64,000 nt of DNA, taken from NCBI RefSeq assembly GCF_014836755.1, contig NZ_JACSQF010000010.1, positions 62,001 through 126,000 on the forward strand, read 5' to 3'. Position 1 is the stretch's first letter, and every line of letters begins with the position of its first letter. Both the position numbers and the translations under genes were made by a program. The notes below the pieces were generated by a model. The model had not been told where the DNA came from and searched no databases. It saw only the letters and a program-made list of their open reading frames with translations. Positions 34,041 through 42,778 of the stretch are shown piece by piece. This DNA is from Oerskovia merdavium (GTDB lineage Bacteria > Actinomycetota > Actinomycetes > Actinomycetales > Cellulomonadaceae).

Positions 34041-34685
34041 GTGATCCGAGTCCTCCTGGTCGACGACGATGCGCTCGTCCGCACCGGCCTCCGCCTGATC
34101 CTGTCGAGCAGTCCGCGCATCGAGGTGGTGGCCGAGGCGACCGACGGCGACGAGGCCGTCCCGGCGTTCCTCGCCCACCGTCCCGACGTGGTGCTCATGG
34201 ACCTGCGCATGGCAAGGGTCCAGGGCATCGAGGCGACCCGCGCGCTGCGCCTGCTCCCCGAGCCTCCGGTCGTCCTGGTCCTGACGAGCTTCGAGAGCGA
34301 CACGGACGTCCTGGGAGCGCTCGAGTCCGGTGCGGGCGGGTTCCTGCTCAAGGACGCCTCGCCGGCGGAGCTCATCGGGGGCGTCCTCGCCGTCGCGGAC
34401 GGCGAGTCGGTGCTGGCGCCCCGCGTGGTCCGCTACGTCGTCTCGCGCGTCGCGCAGGGACAGGTGACGAGCGAGCAGCAGCGGGCCCGCGCGCTCCTCG
34501 ACCAGCTCACCGACCGCGAGCGCCAGATCGCCCAGGGTGTCGCGGAAGGGCTGAGCAACGCACAGATCGGCGAACGCCTCTACTGTGCCGAGGCCACGGT
34601 CAAGACGCACCTGAGCCGCACCATGACCAAGCTCGACATGCCCAACCGGGTCGCGCTCGCGATCGCCGTCGAGCGCGCCCGCTGA
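34041..34685 (+). CDS. NarL-family response regulator
   Basis: A 214-aa regulator with a receiver domain (Asp54 in VVLMDLRM as the phosphoacceptor; Lys in FLLKDAS) and a LuxR-type helix-turn-helix (LTDRERQIAQGVAEGLSNAQ, then EATVKTHLSRTM). It is the cognate partner of the kinase before it. The convergent siderophore-interacting gene ends 11 nt downstream. Confidence 0.92.
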   Translation: MIRVLLVDDDALVRTGLRLILSSSPRIEVVAEATDGDEAVPAFLAHRPDVVLMDLRMARVQGIEATRALRLLPEPPVVLVLTSFESDTDVLGALESGAGGFLLKDASPAELIGGVLAVADGESVLAPRVVRYVVSRVAQGQVTSEQQRARALLDQLTDRERQIAQGVAEGLSNAQIGERLYCAEATVKTHLSRTMTKLDMPNRVALAIAVERAR

Positions 34686-34696
34686 GCGACCGGCGC

Positions 34697-35509
34697 TCAG
34701 GACCGCAGCGCAGGCTCCTCGTCGCGCTCCACGGCGGCCTTCCAGTCGGCCTTCTCGGCACGCCAGCCCTCTTCGGTGCGTCCACGGCGCCAGTAGCCCG
34801 ACGCGGACAGCGACGTCACGGGCACCTGGCGCTCGAGCCGGACGTGGCGGCGCAGCGTGCGCACGAACCCGGCGTCGCCGTGCAGGAACACCTGTGGCGT
34901 CCCGGGCAGGAACGTGAGCGCCTCGACGGCCTCGACGAGCGCCTCCCCGGGCGCGCGGTCGGGGTGCTCGTCGCGGTGCACCCACCGCAGGTCGAGCGCT
35001 CCGGGTGACGTGAGGGCCTGCTCCTCGTCCGCCGAGGCGACCTCGACGACCGCGAGGACGGGCACGCCGTCGGGCATGGCCTCGAGAGCCGCGGCGATCG
35101 CGGGCAGCGCGCTCTCGTCCCCCACGAGCAGGTGCCAGTCCGCCGAGCCCGACGGCGCGTAGTCACCACCGGGGCCGAAGAAGGAGATCGGGTCGCCCAC
35201 CTGGGCGGCGGCCGCCCACGGACCGGCGAGGCCCTCGTCGCCGTGCGCCACGAAGTCGATGGCCAGCTCGCGCGCCACGGGGTCCCACGAGCGGATCGTG
35301 TACGTGCGCATCGGGACGCGGCCCTCGGGACCAGCCGCGTCCGGGAAGAGGAGCTTGACGTAGTGGTCGGTGCACGGGCCGGCGTCGAACCCGTCGAGAC
35401 CGTCCCCTCCGAGGACGACGCGGATCATGTGCGGCGTGAGCTGCTCGGTGCGCACGACCACGGCGTGGGTCGCGACGCGCTCGGGCCTGCGGGGGGTGGG
35501 GTCTGTCAT
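34697..35509 (-). CDS. Siderophore-interacting protein (ViuB/FAD-binding type ferric reductase)
   Basis: A 270-aa protein with an FAD-binding domain (RTYTIRSWDPVARELAIDFV) and a C-terminal NAD(P)H-binding SIP domain (LLVGDESALPAIAAALE). It would reduce iron on a siderophore in the cytoplasm. The ATG at 35509 is chosen because GGAGG lies 7 nt upstream; an earlier TTG overlaps that ribosome binding site. A DtxR-like box upstream supports control by iron. Confidence 0.88.
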   Translation of the reverse strand: MTDPTPRRPERVATHAVVVRTEQLTPHMIRVVLGGDGLDGFDAGPCTDHYVKLLFPDAAGPEGRVPMRTYTIRSWDPVARELAIDFVAHGDEGLAGPWAAAAQVGDPISFFGPGGDYAPSGSADWHLLVGDESALPAIAAALEAMPDGVPVLAVVEVASADEEQALTSPGALDLRWVHRDEHPDRAPGEALVEAVEALTFLPGTPQVFLHGDAGFVRTLRRHVRLERQVPVTSLSASGYWRRGRTEEGWRAEKADWKAAVERDEEPALRS

Positions 35510-35547
35510 GCGGTCCTCCAAGGTGCGCTCCGCCCGCGATGGCGAAG

Positions 35548-35566
35548 TGAGGCTAGCCTAACCCCG
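35548..35566 (-). promoter_or_regulatory. DtxR/IdeR-like iron box before the siderophore-interacting gene
   Basis: TGAGGCTAGCCTAACCCCG matches the DtxR/IdeR consensus at about 14 of 19 positions and lies 39 bp before the ATG. The left half and centre are strong, and the right end is weak. Confidence 0.6.
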
Positions 35567-35573
35567 AACGCGC

Positions 35574-35611
35574 CGAGGGGTGACCGCCCGTCCAGGCACG
35601 GTCACCCCTCG
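35574..35611. terminator. Terminator after deoC
   Basis: CGAGGGGTGACCG (35574-35586) and CGGTCACCCCTCG (35599-35611) form a perfect 13-bp stem with a 12-nt loop just downstream of deoC. Confidence 0.85.
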
Positions 35612-35626
35612 GTCAGCACGGACGTG

Positions 35627-36334
35627 TCAGTAGCCCGACGAGCCGCTCTCAGCAGGCTCGATCCCGTCGAAGCCCGCGAGCACGGCAGCGGTGCCCGACA
35701 GGCCCAGGCGCGTGGCCCCGTGCTCGATCATCGCGAGCGCGTCGGCGAGCGTGCGCACACCGCCCGAGGCCTTGACCCCGAGGCGTCCGCCCACGGTCTC
35801 GGCCATGATGGACACCGCGTGCGTCGAGGCCCCGCCCGCCGGGTGGAAGCCCGTCGAGGTCTTGACGAAGTCGGCACCCGCGGCCTCCGAGGCGCGGCAC
35901 GCCTCGACGATCTCGTGGTCCGTCAGCGCGGCGGACTCGATGATGACCTTGAGCACCTTGGGCGCCGGGACCGCCGCACGGACAGCGGCGATGTCGGCCT
36001 GGACGTACGCCCAGTCGCCCGCCTTGGCCGCACCCAGGTCGATGACCATGTCGACCTCGTCCGCGCCGTCGGCGACCGAACGGGCCGCCTCCGCGGCCTT
36101 GACCTCGCTGTGGTGGGTGCCCGACGGGAACCCGCACACGGTCGCGATCTTCAGGCCCTTGCCGTCGAGCGGCAGGACCGAGGGCGAGACGCACACCGAG
36201 TAGACGCCGAGCGCGACGCCCTCGTCGACGAGCGCCTCGAAGTCCGCGCGGGTCGCCTCGGGCTTGAGGAGGGTGTGGTCGACGAACTGCGCGAGGGACG
36301 CGCGGTCCAGGGGGGACGTGCCTGCGGTGCTCAC
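35627..36334 (-). CDS. deoC: Deoxyribose-phosphate aldolase
   Basis: A 235-aa class I aldolase that splits 2-deoxyribose-5-phosphate to glyceraldehyde-3-phosphate and acetaldehyde. Lys158 in FVKTSTGF is the Schiff-base Lys; [18 protein letters not shown] and KASGGVRT are also diagnostic. The GTG start overlaps the add stop (GTGA), so the two are co-translated. It completes deoxynucleoside breakdown together with punA, deoA and the mutase. Confidence 0.95.
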   Translation of the reverse strand: MSTAGTSPLDRASLAQFVDHTLLKPEATRADFEALVDEGVALGVYSVCVSPSVLPLDGKGLKIATVCGFPSGTHHSEVKAAEAARSVADGADEVDMVIDLGAAKAGDWAYVQADIAAVRAAVPAPKVLKVIIESAALTDHEIVEACRASEAAGADFVKTSTGFHPAGGASTHAVSIMAETVGGRLGVKASGGVRTLADALAMIEHGATRLGLSGTAAVLAGFDGIEPAESGSSGY

Positions 36335-37443
36335 AGCTGTGCTCCTTGGATCTCCTGGTAACCGGGGAGGATGACGTCGTCGATGAGCGCGCGGCGCTCG
36401 TCGTGGTGGATGAAGGCGCTCCACGCGGCCGTGGCCGTGACGTCGTAGAGGTCCTCGAGCGTCCAGCCGGCCTGCTCGACGAGCAGCGTCATCTCGTGGG
36501 TCATGGACGTGCGCGACATGAGGCGGTTGTCCGTGTTGAGCGTGACCGCGAAGTCGAGCTCCTTCAGGCGCGTGATGGGGTGCGTCGCGATCGAGCCCGC
36601 CGCACCGGTCTGCAGGTTGGAGACGGGGCACAGCTCGAGCGGGATCTGGTGGTCACGGACCCAGTGGGCGAACTGCCCCAGGGCCGCGGTGCCGTGGCTC
36701 TCGTCGAACGAGATGTCCTCGATGAGGCGCACGCCGTGGCCCACGCGCGAGGCCTGGCCCAGGTGGACCGCCTCGGCGATCGACGTGACGCCCGAGGCCT
36801 CGCCCGCGTGGATCGTCACGGGGAAGTTCTCGTCGGCCAGGTACTGCCACACGTCGGGGAAGCGCGAGGGCGGGAAGCCGTCCTCGGCACCCGCGATGTC
36901 GAACCCGACCACGCCGTTGCCACGGTTGGCCACGGCGAGCTCGGCGATCTCCTGCCAGCGGTCGGCGTGCCGCATCGCGGTGACGAGCTGCCCCACGCGG
37001 ATCGTGCGCCCCTGGGCCGCTGCGAGGGCCACGCCCTCCTCGAGCCCGGCCTGGACGGCGTCCACGGTGTCCTGCAGGCTCAGGCCGCGCTGCAGGTGCT
37101 GCTCGGGGGCCCAGCGCTGCTCGGCGTACACGACGCCGTCCGCGGCGAGGTCGAGGACGGACTCGCGGGCGACGCGCGCGAGCGCCTCGGGCGTCTGCAT
37201 GACGGCGATGGTGTGGTCGAAGGTCTCGAGATAGCGCACGAGCGAGCCCGAGTCCGCCGACTCGACGAACCAGGTGCCCAGCGCGTCCGGCTCGGTCGCG
37301 GGCAGGTCGTGCCCGATCGCAGCGGCCAGCTCGATGATCGTCGCGGGACGCAGCCCGCCGTCGAGGTGGTCGTGGAGGACGACCTTGGGGAGCGCGGCGA
37401 TCGCCGCGACGGTCTCGCTCACTGAGGAGGGTGTGGAGGTCAT
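36331..37443 (-). CDS. add: Adenosine deaminase
   Basis: A 370-aa zinc enzyme that turns (deoxy)adenosine into (deoxy)inosine, the substrate of PunA. Zinc ligands are in HDHLDGG (His24, His26); IHAGEASG in the middle carries the catalytic Glu region, and NTDNRLMS is the C-terminal metal motif. The ATG is 6 nt after TAGCGT, so it should be leaderless. The TGA overlaps the deoC GTG. Confidence 0.94.
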   Translation of the reverse strand: MTSTPSSVSETVAAIAALPKVVLHDHLDGGLRPATIIELAAAIGHDLPATEPDALGTWFVESADSGSLVRYLETFDHTIAVMQTPEALARVARESVLDLAADGVVYAEQRWAPEQHLQRGLSLQDTVDAVQAGLEEGVALAAAQGRTIRVGQLVTAMRHADRWQEIAELAVANRGNGVVGFDIAGAEDGFPPSRFPDVWQYLADENFPVTIHAGEASGVTSIAEAVHLGQASRVGHGVRLIEDISFDESHGTAALGQFAHWVRDHQIPLELCPVSNLQTGAAGSIATHPITRLKELDFAVTLNTDNRLMSRTSMTHEMTLLVEQAGWTLEDLYDVTATAAWSAFIHHDERRALIDDVILPGYQEIQGAQL

Positions 37444-37449
37444 GCGCTC

Positions 37450-37455
37450 ACGCTA
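37450..37455 (-). promoter_or_regulatory. -10 element TAGCGT of a leaderless add promoter
   Basis: TAGCGT on the minus strand is 6 nt before the ATG at 37443. Confidence 0.5.
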
Positions 37456-37531
37456 CCGGGCACGGGACGGGTGCACCCGACGGCCGCCCCGCCGGGCAGG
37501 TCACGGCTGCGTCACGGGCGGTCATGCTGTC

Positions 37532-37804
37532 TCACGCGCCGTCGCCGCCAGGACCCCCCGGGGCGTCCGCATCCTCGTCACCGCCCTCGCCGACCGGGAC
37601 CACGGCCGCCTGCTCGACGACGTCGGCCTCGGCGGCCTCACCGTCCAGGTCGGGTCGTGGGGTCCCCGGGGTGTAGTCCTCTGCGTCCTCGGGCGAGGGC
37701 GTCGGCTCGCCCTGCGACTCCTCCTCGACCAGGTTCGTCGGGACGTCGTCGGGCGTGACCAGCCCGGCGTCTCGCCAGGCCTCCGCTCCGGGCACGGTGC
37801 TCAT
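37532..37804 (-). CDS. Small acidic hypothetical protein
   Basis: A 90-aa, strongly acidic, Pro/Gly-rich protein with no hydrophobic core and no recognised family. It ends in a Gly/Asp-rich tail. AGGAG lies upstream of the ATG at a good distance, which supports expression. It is 29 nt downstream of the peptidase-fold gene on the same strand and probably co-transcribed with it. Codon use is like its neighbours. Confidence 0.6.
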   Translation of the reverse strand: MSTVPGAEAWRDAGLVTPDDVPTNLVEEESQGEPTPSPEDAEDYTPGTPRPDLDGEAAEADVVEQAAVVPVGEGGDEDADAPGGPGGDGA

Positions 37805-37833
37805 GGGGTGCTCCTCTCGCCGTCCCTCCATCG

Positions 37834-38937
37834 TCACCCGACCCGGCGCGACCCGCCAGCCCGTCCGGCGGGCAGGACCGCCCAGGTGACGTGCGGCCAG
37901 CCCCCGAGCGCGCGGCGCACGGCTTTGCTCGGCTCCCCCGCGACGCGCGTGCCCGCGAGGAGGTCCGCGACCCGCACACGGTGCAGCGCCCCGGACGACG
38001 GCTCGTACAGCGAGCACCAGCGCCCGCCGTGCGCGCTCGTCCCGCCGTCCGCGTCCGTCCCGTCCTGCGGCCCGCTCACCCCGGCCAGCAGCACCACGTG
38101 GCGCGGCACCGCGGTGGACCACCCGGTCCCGACGTCGCCGCCCGTGTACAGCGGCACGGGCACGCCCGCGGCTGCGGACCGCAGCGCGCTCGCGAGCACC
38201 GGGTCGCCCGGGCCGCCGCCCGCGACGATCTGGTGCGTGAAGCGCACGTCGGCGTAGCGGGCGTCGCGCGCGGCCGTCCAGGGCGGCGTCCCGAGCCCGC
38301 CGGGCCACGGGAAGGGGCCGAGCGCGGCGCGCGTCGTGCGCGCCTTGAGGAGGCGCTGGAGCGCCTGGAACCGGCCCGACGACGTCTCGAGCTCCCGGGC
38401 GGTCGCGTCCACCTGGCCCTCGCTCACGACGTGCTCGCCGGCCCCTCGCGAGACGTCGGTACCCGCGACGAGCCACAGCGCGACCACGGGGTCTCCCGCC
38501 GCGGCCAGGACGGCGAGGACCGCGGACCCGCACGTCGTCTCGTCGACCTGCACCGCCCGGGCCCGGCCCAGCACGAGCGGCTCCGGGAAGCGCAGGTCGG
38601 GGCGGCCGGGAGCAGAACCCTGGCCCTGGGCGACCGGGCGGCCCGCCACCGGGCCGGTTCCGCCCGCGAGGTCACGGCGCTGGTCAGGGGCGACCGCACG
38701 GCGACGCAGAGGGTCGAGCACGTGCTCGCGCTCCCACGGGCGCAACGACTCGAGCACAGTGACGAGCCGGTCCGCGACGTGCCCGGGATGCCCCGCGCGC
38801 AGGGCGGCCCGACGCGCCGAGGAGGCCGCGCCGTCGGGCAGGACGTAGCGCCCCGCAGGGGGCGACGGGGGCAACGGACCCCGGCCGGCGCCCGCTGCGC
38901 GCAGGACCCGGGTGAGCTGGAGGTCGGCGAGGATCAT
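37834..38937 (-). CDS. Unknown protein with a possible C39-type cysteine peptidase fold
   Basis: A 367-aa protein of no family I can name. Residues near 150 have VDETTCGSAVLAVLAAA, a Cys motif like that of C39/papain-like peptidases. VPRHVVLLAGVSG lies later and could supply His, followed by WCSLYEPSSGALHRV with a possible acidic partner and strand. No signal peptide or membrane segment is seen, so it would be cytosolic. The ATG at 38937 lies 6 nt after CAGGCT and is probably leaderless. The small acidic gene follows it. Peptidase activity is an inference from motif order only. Confidence 0.65.
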   Translation of the reverse strand: MILADLQLTRVLRAAGAGRGPLPPSPPAGRYVLPDGAASSARRAALRAGHPGHVADRLVTVLESLRPWEREHVLDPLRRRAVAPDQRRDLAGGTGPVAGRPVAQGQGSAPGRPDLRFPEPLVLGRARAVQVDETTCGSAVLAVLAAAGDPVVALWLVAGTDVSRGAGEHVVSEGQVDATARELETSSGRFQALQRLLKARTTRAALGPFPWPGGLGTPPWTAARDARYADVRFTHQIVAGGGPGDPVLASALRSAAAGVPVPLYTGGDVGTGWSTAVPRHVVLLAGVSGPQDGTDADGGTSAHGGRWCSLYEPSSGALHRVRVADLLAGTRVAGEPSKAVRRALGGWPHVTWAVLPAGRAGGSRRVG

Positions 38938-38943
38938 CCGGAC

Positions 38944-38949
38944 AGCCTG
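38944..38949 (-). promoter_or_regulatory. -10-like CAGGCT of a leaderless promoter
   Basis: On the minus strand, GATGGCAGGCTGTCCGG leads into the ATG at 38937. It resembles the CAGGGT boxes before the BenE and NUDIX genes. Confidence 0.45.
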
Positions 38950-38995
38950 CCATCCTTCGAGCCCAACGAGGGCCTCGCTCCCCGCGTCGCAGCCC

Positions 38996-39310
38996 TCAGA
39001 GCAGCCGGACGAGCGCGCTCGCCGCGCCCAGCAGGCCCAGGGTCCCCACGAGCGACGCGACCCTGACCAGGAACCCCCACGACCGCAGCCGACCGTCGCG
39101 GGGCAGCCCGCCCGACGGCGGCCGCAGGACCGCGGGCACGAGCGTCGCGACCGCGAGCACCCCCGCGCACGCCGCGAGGACGGGCTGCCCCGCGCGCAGG
39201 CCCGCGACCGCGAGCAGGATGGCACCGATCACGACCGCGAGGACCGTGCGCTGCCAGGCCAGAGCCGTGCGCTCGGGCTGGAGCCCGGGGTCCCGGGTCG
39301 GCGGTGTCAC
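38996..39310 (-). CDS. DUF202 family membrane protein
   Basis: A 104-aa protein with three hydrophobic segments and the DUF202 start pattern (LQPERTALAWQRTVLAV). The GTG overlaps the stop of the previous DUF202 gene (GTGA). The pair is co-transcribed after deoA. Function unknown; DUF202 proteins are inner-membrane proteins often found in pairs. Confidence 0.85.
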   Translation of the reverse strand: MTPPTRDPGLQPERTALAWQRTVLAVVIGAILLAVAGLRAGQPVLAACAGVLAVATLVPAVLRPPSGGLPRDGRLRSWGFLVRVASLVGTLGLLGAASALVRLL

Positions 39311-39741
39311 CGCCGCCAGACCTCGGTGACCGCGTACCCGGCCACGAGCAGCGCCAGGACGACGACGCCCGCGACCAGCACGGGCAGACCGTTCGGCGAC
39401 GGCAGCGGTTCACCCCGGCGGATCGCCCGCTCGACGCGCTTCCAGGAGAGGAGCGCGTACCCCGCGAACCCGGCCCCGGCGAGACAGGCCACCGCGGCGA
39501 TCAGGTCGACGAACCCGGTGAGGTCCGCGAACGACGCGAAGGACGTCAGCGCGACCCCGCCCGCGACCAGGCCGAGCCCCGTGCGCACCCACGCGAGCGC
39601 GGTGCGCTCGTTGGCCAGGCTGAAGCGGATGTCCGGCTCCTCGCCGACCCCGTAGACCGAACGCGGCCGACGGTCGTCGGGCAGGGAAGCCGCCGGGTCG
39701 CGCGGTGCCGCGTCCCCCGGGGCCTCCCCCTCCGACGTCAT
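39307..39741 (-). CDS. DUF202 family membrane protein (YidH-like)
   Basis: A 144-aa protein with a 35-residue hydrophilic N-terminus, the DUF202 motif FSLANERTALAWVRTGLGLV and three membrane segments. It begins 1 nt after the deoA stop and shares 4 nt with the next DUF202 gene, so it is translated in one unit with them. Function unknown. Confidence 0.87.
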   Translation of the reverse strand: MTSEGEAPGDAAPRDPAASLPDDRRPRSVYGVGEEPDIRFSLANERTALAWVRTGLGLVAGGVALTSFASFADLTGFVDLIAAVACLAGAGFAGYALLSWKRVERAIRRGEPLPSPNGLPVLVAGVVVLALLVAGYAVTEVWRR

Positions 39742-39742
39742 G

Positions 39743-41089
39743 TCAGGCGAGCCGGTCGAGGATCAGGGCCGGCGTCTCGACGACCGTGCCCGGGTCCGCG
39801 ACGGCCCAGGCGCCGTCGAGCGCCTCGACCGCCCGGTCGAACCGCTCCGGGGTGTCGGTGTGGAGCGTGAGCAGGTGCTGCCCCTTGGTGACCACGTCGC
39901 CCGGCTTGGCGTGGATCTCGATCCCGGCCCCGGCCTGCACCGGGTCCTCCTTGCGGGCACGGCCCGCTCCGAGGCGCCAGGCCGCGACACCCACGCCGAA
40001 CGCGTCCAGGTGCGAGAGCACGCCGTCGCGGTCCGCGACCACGTGCTCCTTCTCGCGTGCCACGGGCAGCGGTGCGCGGGCGTCGCCGCCCTGCTCCGCG
40101 ATCATCTCGCGCCACTTGTCCATGGCCCGGCCGTTCGAGAGCGCGTGCCGCACCTCCTCCTCCGGGACGGGCTTGCCCGCCGCGTCGAGCATCTCGACCG
40201 CGAGCGCGACCGTGAGGTCGACGACGTCGCGCGGGCCCCCGCCGGAGAGCACCTCGAGCGTCTCGCGGACCTCGAGCGCGTTGCCGGCCGTGAGGCCGAG
40301 CGGGGTCGACATGTCGGTCAGCAGCGCGACCGTGCGGACCCCCGCGTCCGTGCCCAGGTCCACCATGGTGCGCGCGAGCTCGCGCGCCTGCTCGAGGTCC
40401 TTCATGAACGCACCCGAGCCGACCTTGACGTCCAGGACGAGCGCCCCCGTGCCCTCGGCGATCTTCTTGCTCATGATCGAGGACGCGATGAGCGGGATCG
40501 CCTCGACCGTGGCCGTGACGTCGCGCAACGCGTAGAGCTTGCGGTCGGCCGGGGCCAGGCCCGAGCCCGCCTGGCAGATGACGGCGCCCACGTGCTCGAG
40601 CTGGTTCATCATCTGCTCGTTCGTCAGCGCGGCGCGCCAGCCGGGGATGGACTCGAGCTTGTCGAGCGTGCCCCCGGTGTGCCCGAGGCCGCGCCCCGAG
40701 AGCTGCGGGACGGCCACGCCGAACACCGCGACGAGCGGGGCGAGCGGCAGCGTGATCTTGTCTCCGACGCCCCCCGTCGAGTGCTTGTCGGCCGTGGGTC
40801 GGGAGAGCGCCGAGAAGTTCATGCGCTCGCCCGAGGCGATCATGGCCGCGGTCCAGCGAGCGATCTCCGTACGGTCCATGCCGTTGAGCAGGATCGCCAT
40901 GTTGAGGGCGGCCATCTGCTCCTCGGCCACGACACCGCGCGTGTAGGCGTCGATGACCCAGTCGATCTGCTCGGCCGACAGGCGGCCCTTGTCCCGCTTG
41001 GTGCGGATGACGTCGACCGCGTCGAACGACTCGGTCTCCTTGTTCGGCAGCGCGCCGGAGGCGCCCACCGGAGTGCTCTGCGTGCTCAT
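39743..41089 (-). CDS. deoA: Thymidine/pyrimidine-nucleoside phosphorylase
   Basis: A 448-aa phosphorylase that splits thymidine or deoxyuridine to base and deoxyribose-1-phosphate. The KHSTGGVGDKITLPLAP motif is the phosphate-binding signature; SGRGLGHTGGTLDKLE and DVKVGSGAFM are also diagnostic. Length is typical. The ATG overlaps the cdd stop (ATGA), so deamination and phosphorolysis enzymes are co-translated. Confidence 0.95.
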   Translation of the reverse strand: MSTQSTPVGASGALPNKETESFDAVDVIRTKRDKGRLSAEQIDWVIDAYTRGVVAEEQMAALNMAILLNGMDRTEIARWTAAMIASGERMNFSALSRPTADKHSTGGVGDKITLPLAPLVAVFGVAVPQLSGRGLGHTGGTLDKLESIPGWRAALTNEQMMNQLEHVGAVICQAGSGLAPADRKLYALRDVTATVEAIPLIASSIMSKKIAEGTGALVLDVKVGSGAFMKDLEQARELARTMVDLGTDAGVRTVALLTDMSTPLGLTAGNALEVRETLEVLSGGGPRDVVDLTVALAVEMLDAAGKPVPEEEVRHALSNGRAMDKWREMIAEQGGDARAPLPVAREKEHVVADRDGVLSHLDAFGVGVAAWRLGAGRARKEDPVQAGAGIEIHAKPGDVVTKGQHLLTLHTDTPERFDRAVEALDGAWAVADPGTVVETPALILDRLA

Positions 41090-41496
41090 GCTCTCTCCAC
41101 CAGATCCTCGGGCCCGAAAGCGTCGGGCAGCACATCGGTCATGGGCTTGATGCCGCGAGTCGTCTCCACGAGCAGCCGGGGCCCGCCGTGCTCCCACAGG
41201 AGCTGGCGGCACCGACCGCACGGCATGAGCACGTCGCCGTGCCCGTCGACGCACGCGAACGCCACGAGGCGCCCGCCCCCGCTCCCGATCAGGTCGCTCA
41301 CGAGCGAGCACTCGGCGCACAGCGTCACGCCGTACGCCGCGTTCTCGATGTTGGCTCCCGTGACCAGCCGGCCGTCGTCGACCAGCGCGGCCGCCCCGAC
41401 CTTGAACGAGGAGTACGGCGCGTACGCCTTCTCCATCGCGGCCCGGGCGGCGACCCGCAGGGCCTCCCAGTCGATCGTCGGTGTCTCGTCGCTCAT
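41086..41496 (-). CDS. cdd: Cytidine deaminase
   Basis: A 136-aa zinc deaminase, converting (deoxy)cytidine to (deoxy)uridine. Cys60, Cys92 and Cys95 bind zinc and Glu62 is catalytic (LCAECS and PCGRC). It is the tetrameric short form. It begins 4 nt after the end of the permease gene, within the same operon. Confidence 0.95.
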   Translation of the reverse strand: MSDETPTIDWEALRVAARAAMEKAYAPYSSFKVGAAALVDDGRLVTGANIENAAYGVTLCAECSLVSDLIGSGGGRLVAFACVDGHGDVLMPCGRCRQLLWEHGGPRLLVETTRGIKPMTDVLPDAFGPEDLVERA

Positions 41497-41500
41497 CCGG

Positions 41501-42778
41501 TCATCCCTTCACGTACGGTTCGCCCGCGGCAGCGGGCCCGCGCACGCGACCGACCAGGCCGGCGACCGCGAAGATCGTCACGACGTAGGGCAGCATGAGC
41601 ATGAACTGGTTGGGGATCGGGGTCTCGAGGACGCCGAGCACCTGCTGCAGCTTGTCGGCGAACCCGAAGAGCAGCGCGGCTCCTAGGGCGCCCCACGGGC
41701 TCCAGCGGCCCAGGATCATCGCGGCGAGCGCGATGTACCCCTTGCCCGCCGTCATCTCCTGGCCGAACGCTCCCACGGACCCGATCGTGAAGAACGCGCC
41801 GCCGAGGCCCGCGACCATGGACCCGAGCAGGACGTTGCCCCACCGGGTGCGGTTCACGTTGATGCCGACCGTGTCCGCGGCCTGGGGGTACTCCCCGACC
41901 GAGCGGACGCGCAGGCCCCAGCGTGTGCGGAAGAGCGCGATGCTGATGACGATGACCGCGACGTAGAGCAGGTACACGATGATCGACTGGCGGAACAGGA
42001 CCGGACCGATGATCGGGATCTCGGAGAGCAGCGGGATCGGGAGCGTCGGCAGGCGCGGGGGCGTGTTGAGCGTCGCGGGGTCGTTCTTGAGCACCGAGGA
42101 GAACAGGAAGCTCGTCAGACCCACCGCGAACACGTTGAGCACGACACCGACGATGATCTGGTTCACGTGGTACTTGACCGTGAACAGTGCGAGCATCGCG
42201 CCGATCAGCAGCCCGGCGAGCGGCGCGGCCACCAGACCCACGTACGCGTTGCCCACGACCGAGGCGAGCACCGCGGCGCCGAACGCGCCCGTGAGCAGCT
42301 GACCCTCGATCGCGATGTTGACGACGCCGGCCCGCTCGTTGAGCAGACCGCCGAGCGCACCGAACGCGAGCGGGACGGCGAGGAGCAGCGAGCCTTGCAG
42401 GAGGCTCACGATCGACGTGCTCTTGTCCGCGACGGCCCACACGAGGAACGTCAGGACCCACAGCACGCCGAAGACCGCGAGCACCCAACGGCCCACCGGC
42501 TGGTCCGCGCGGACCCGCACGGTCGCGTAGCCCGCCAGGAGCAGGCAGAGCACCGAGAGGACGATCGCGGTGGCCCGCGTGGGGAGCTCGACCGGGTCGA
42601 ACTTGAGGAGGTCGGCCCCCGTCGAGATCCCGAAGGTCGTCACGGAACCAGCAGGTCCCAGGAGACCGAACAGGACGAACGAGAGCAGGCCGAAGACCCC
42701 GAGCGTGATGGGGACCTTCCAGCTGCGGGTCGCCGTCACGGCAGCGACCTGGGTACGCGGTGCGGCCATGGCGGTCAT
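41501..42778 (-). CDS. Nucleoside ABC transporter permease (second)
   Basis: A 425-aa permease of the BMP-type nucleoside ABC family with about ten or more hydrophobic segments. LNERAGVVNIAIEGQLLTGA and ADTVGINVNRTRWGNVLLG are family motifs. The ATG overlaps the stop of the first permease (ATGA). It pairs with that permease, the ATPase and the lipoprotein. Confidence 0.92.
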   Translation of the reverse strand: MTAMAAPRTQVAAVTATRSWKVPITLGVFGLLSFVLFGLLGPAGSVTTFGISTGADLLKFDPVELPTRATAIVLSVLCLLLAGYATVRVRADQPVGRWVLAVFGVLWVLTFLVWAVADKSTSIVSLLQGSLLLAVPLAFGALGGLLNERAGVVNIAIEGQLLTGAFGAAVLASVVGNAYVGLVAAPLAGLLIGAMLALFTVKYHVNQIIVGVVLNVFAVGLTSFLFSSVLKNDPATLNTPPRLPTLPIPLLSEIPIIGPVLFRQSIIVYLLYVAVIVISIALFRTRWGLRVRSVGEYPQAADTVGINVNRTRWGNVLLGSMVAGLGGAFFTIGSVGAFGQEMTAGKGYIALAAMILGRWSPWGALGAALLFGFADKLQQVLGVLETPIPNQFMLMLPYVVTIFAVAGLVGRVRGPAAAGEPYVKG

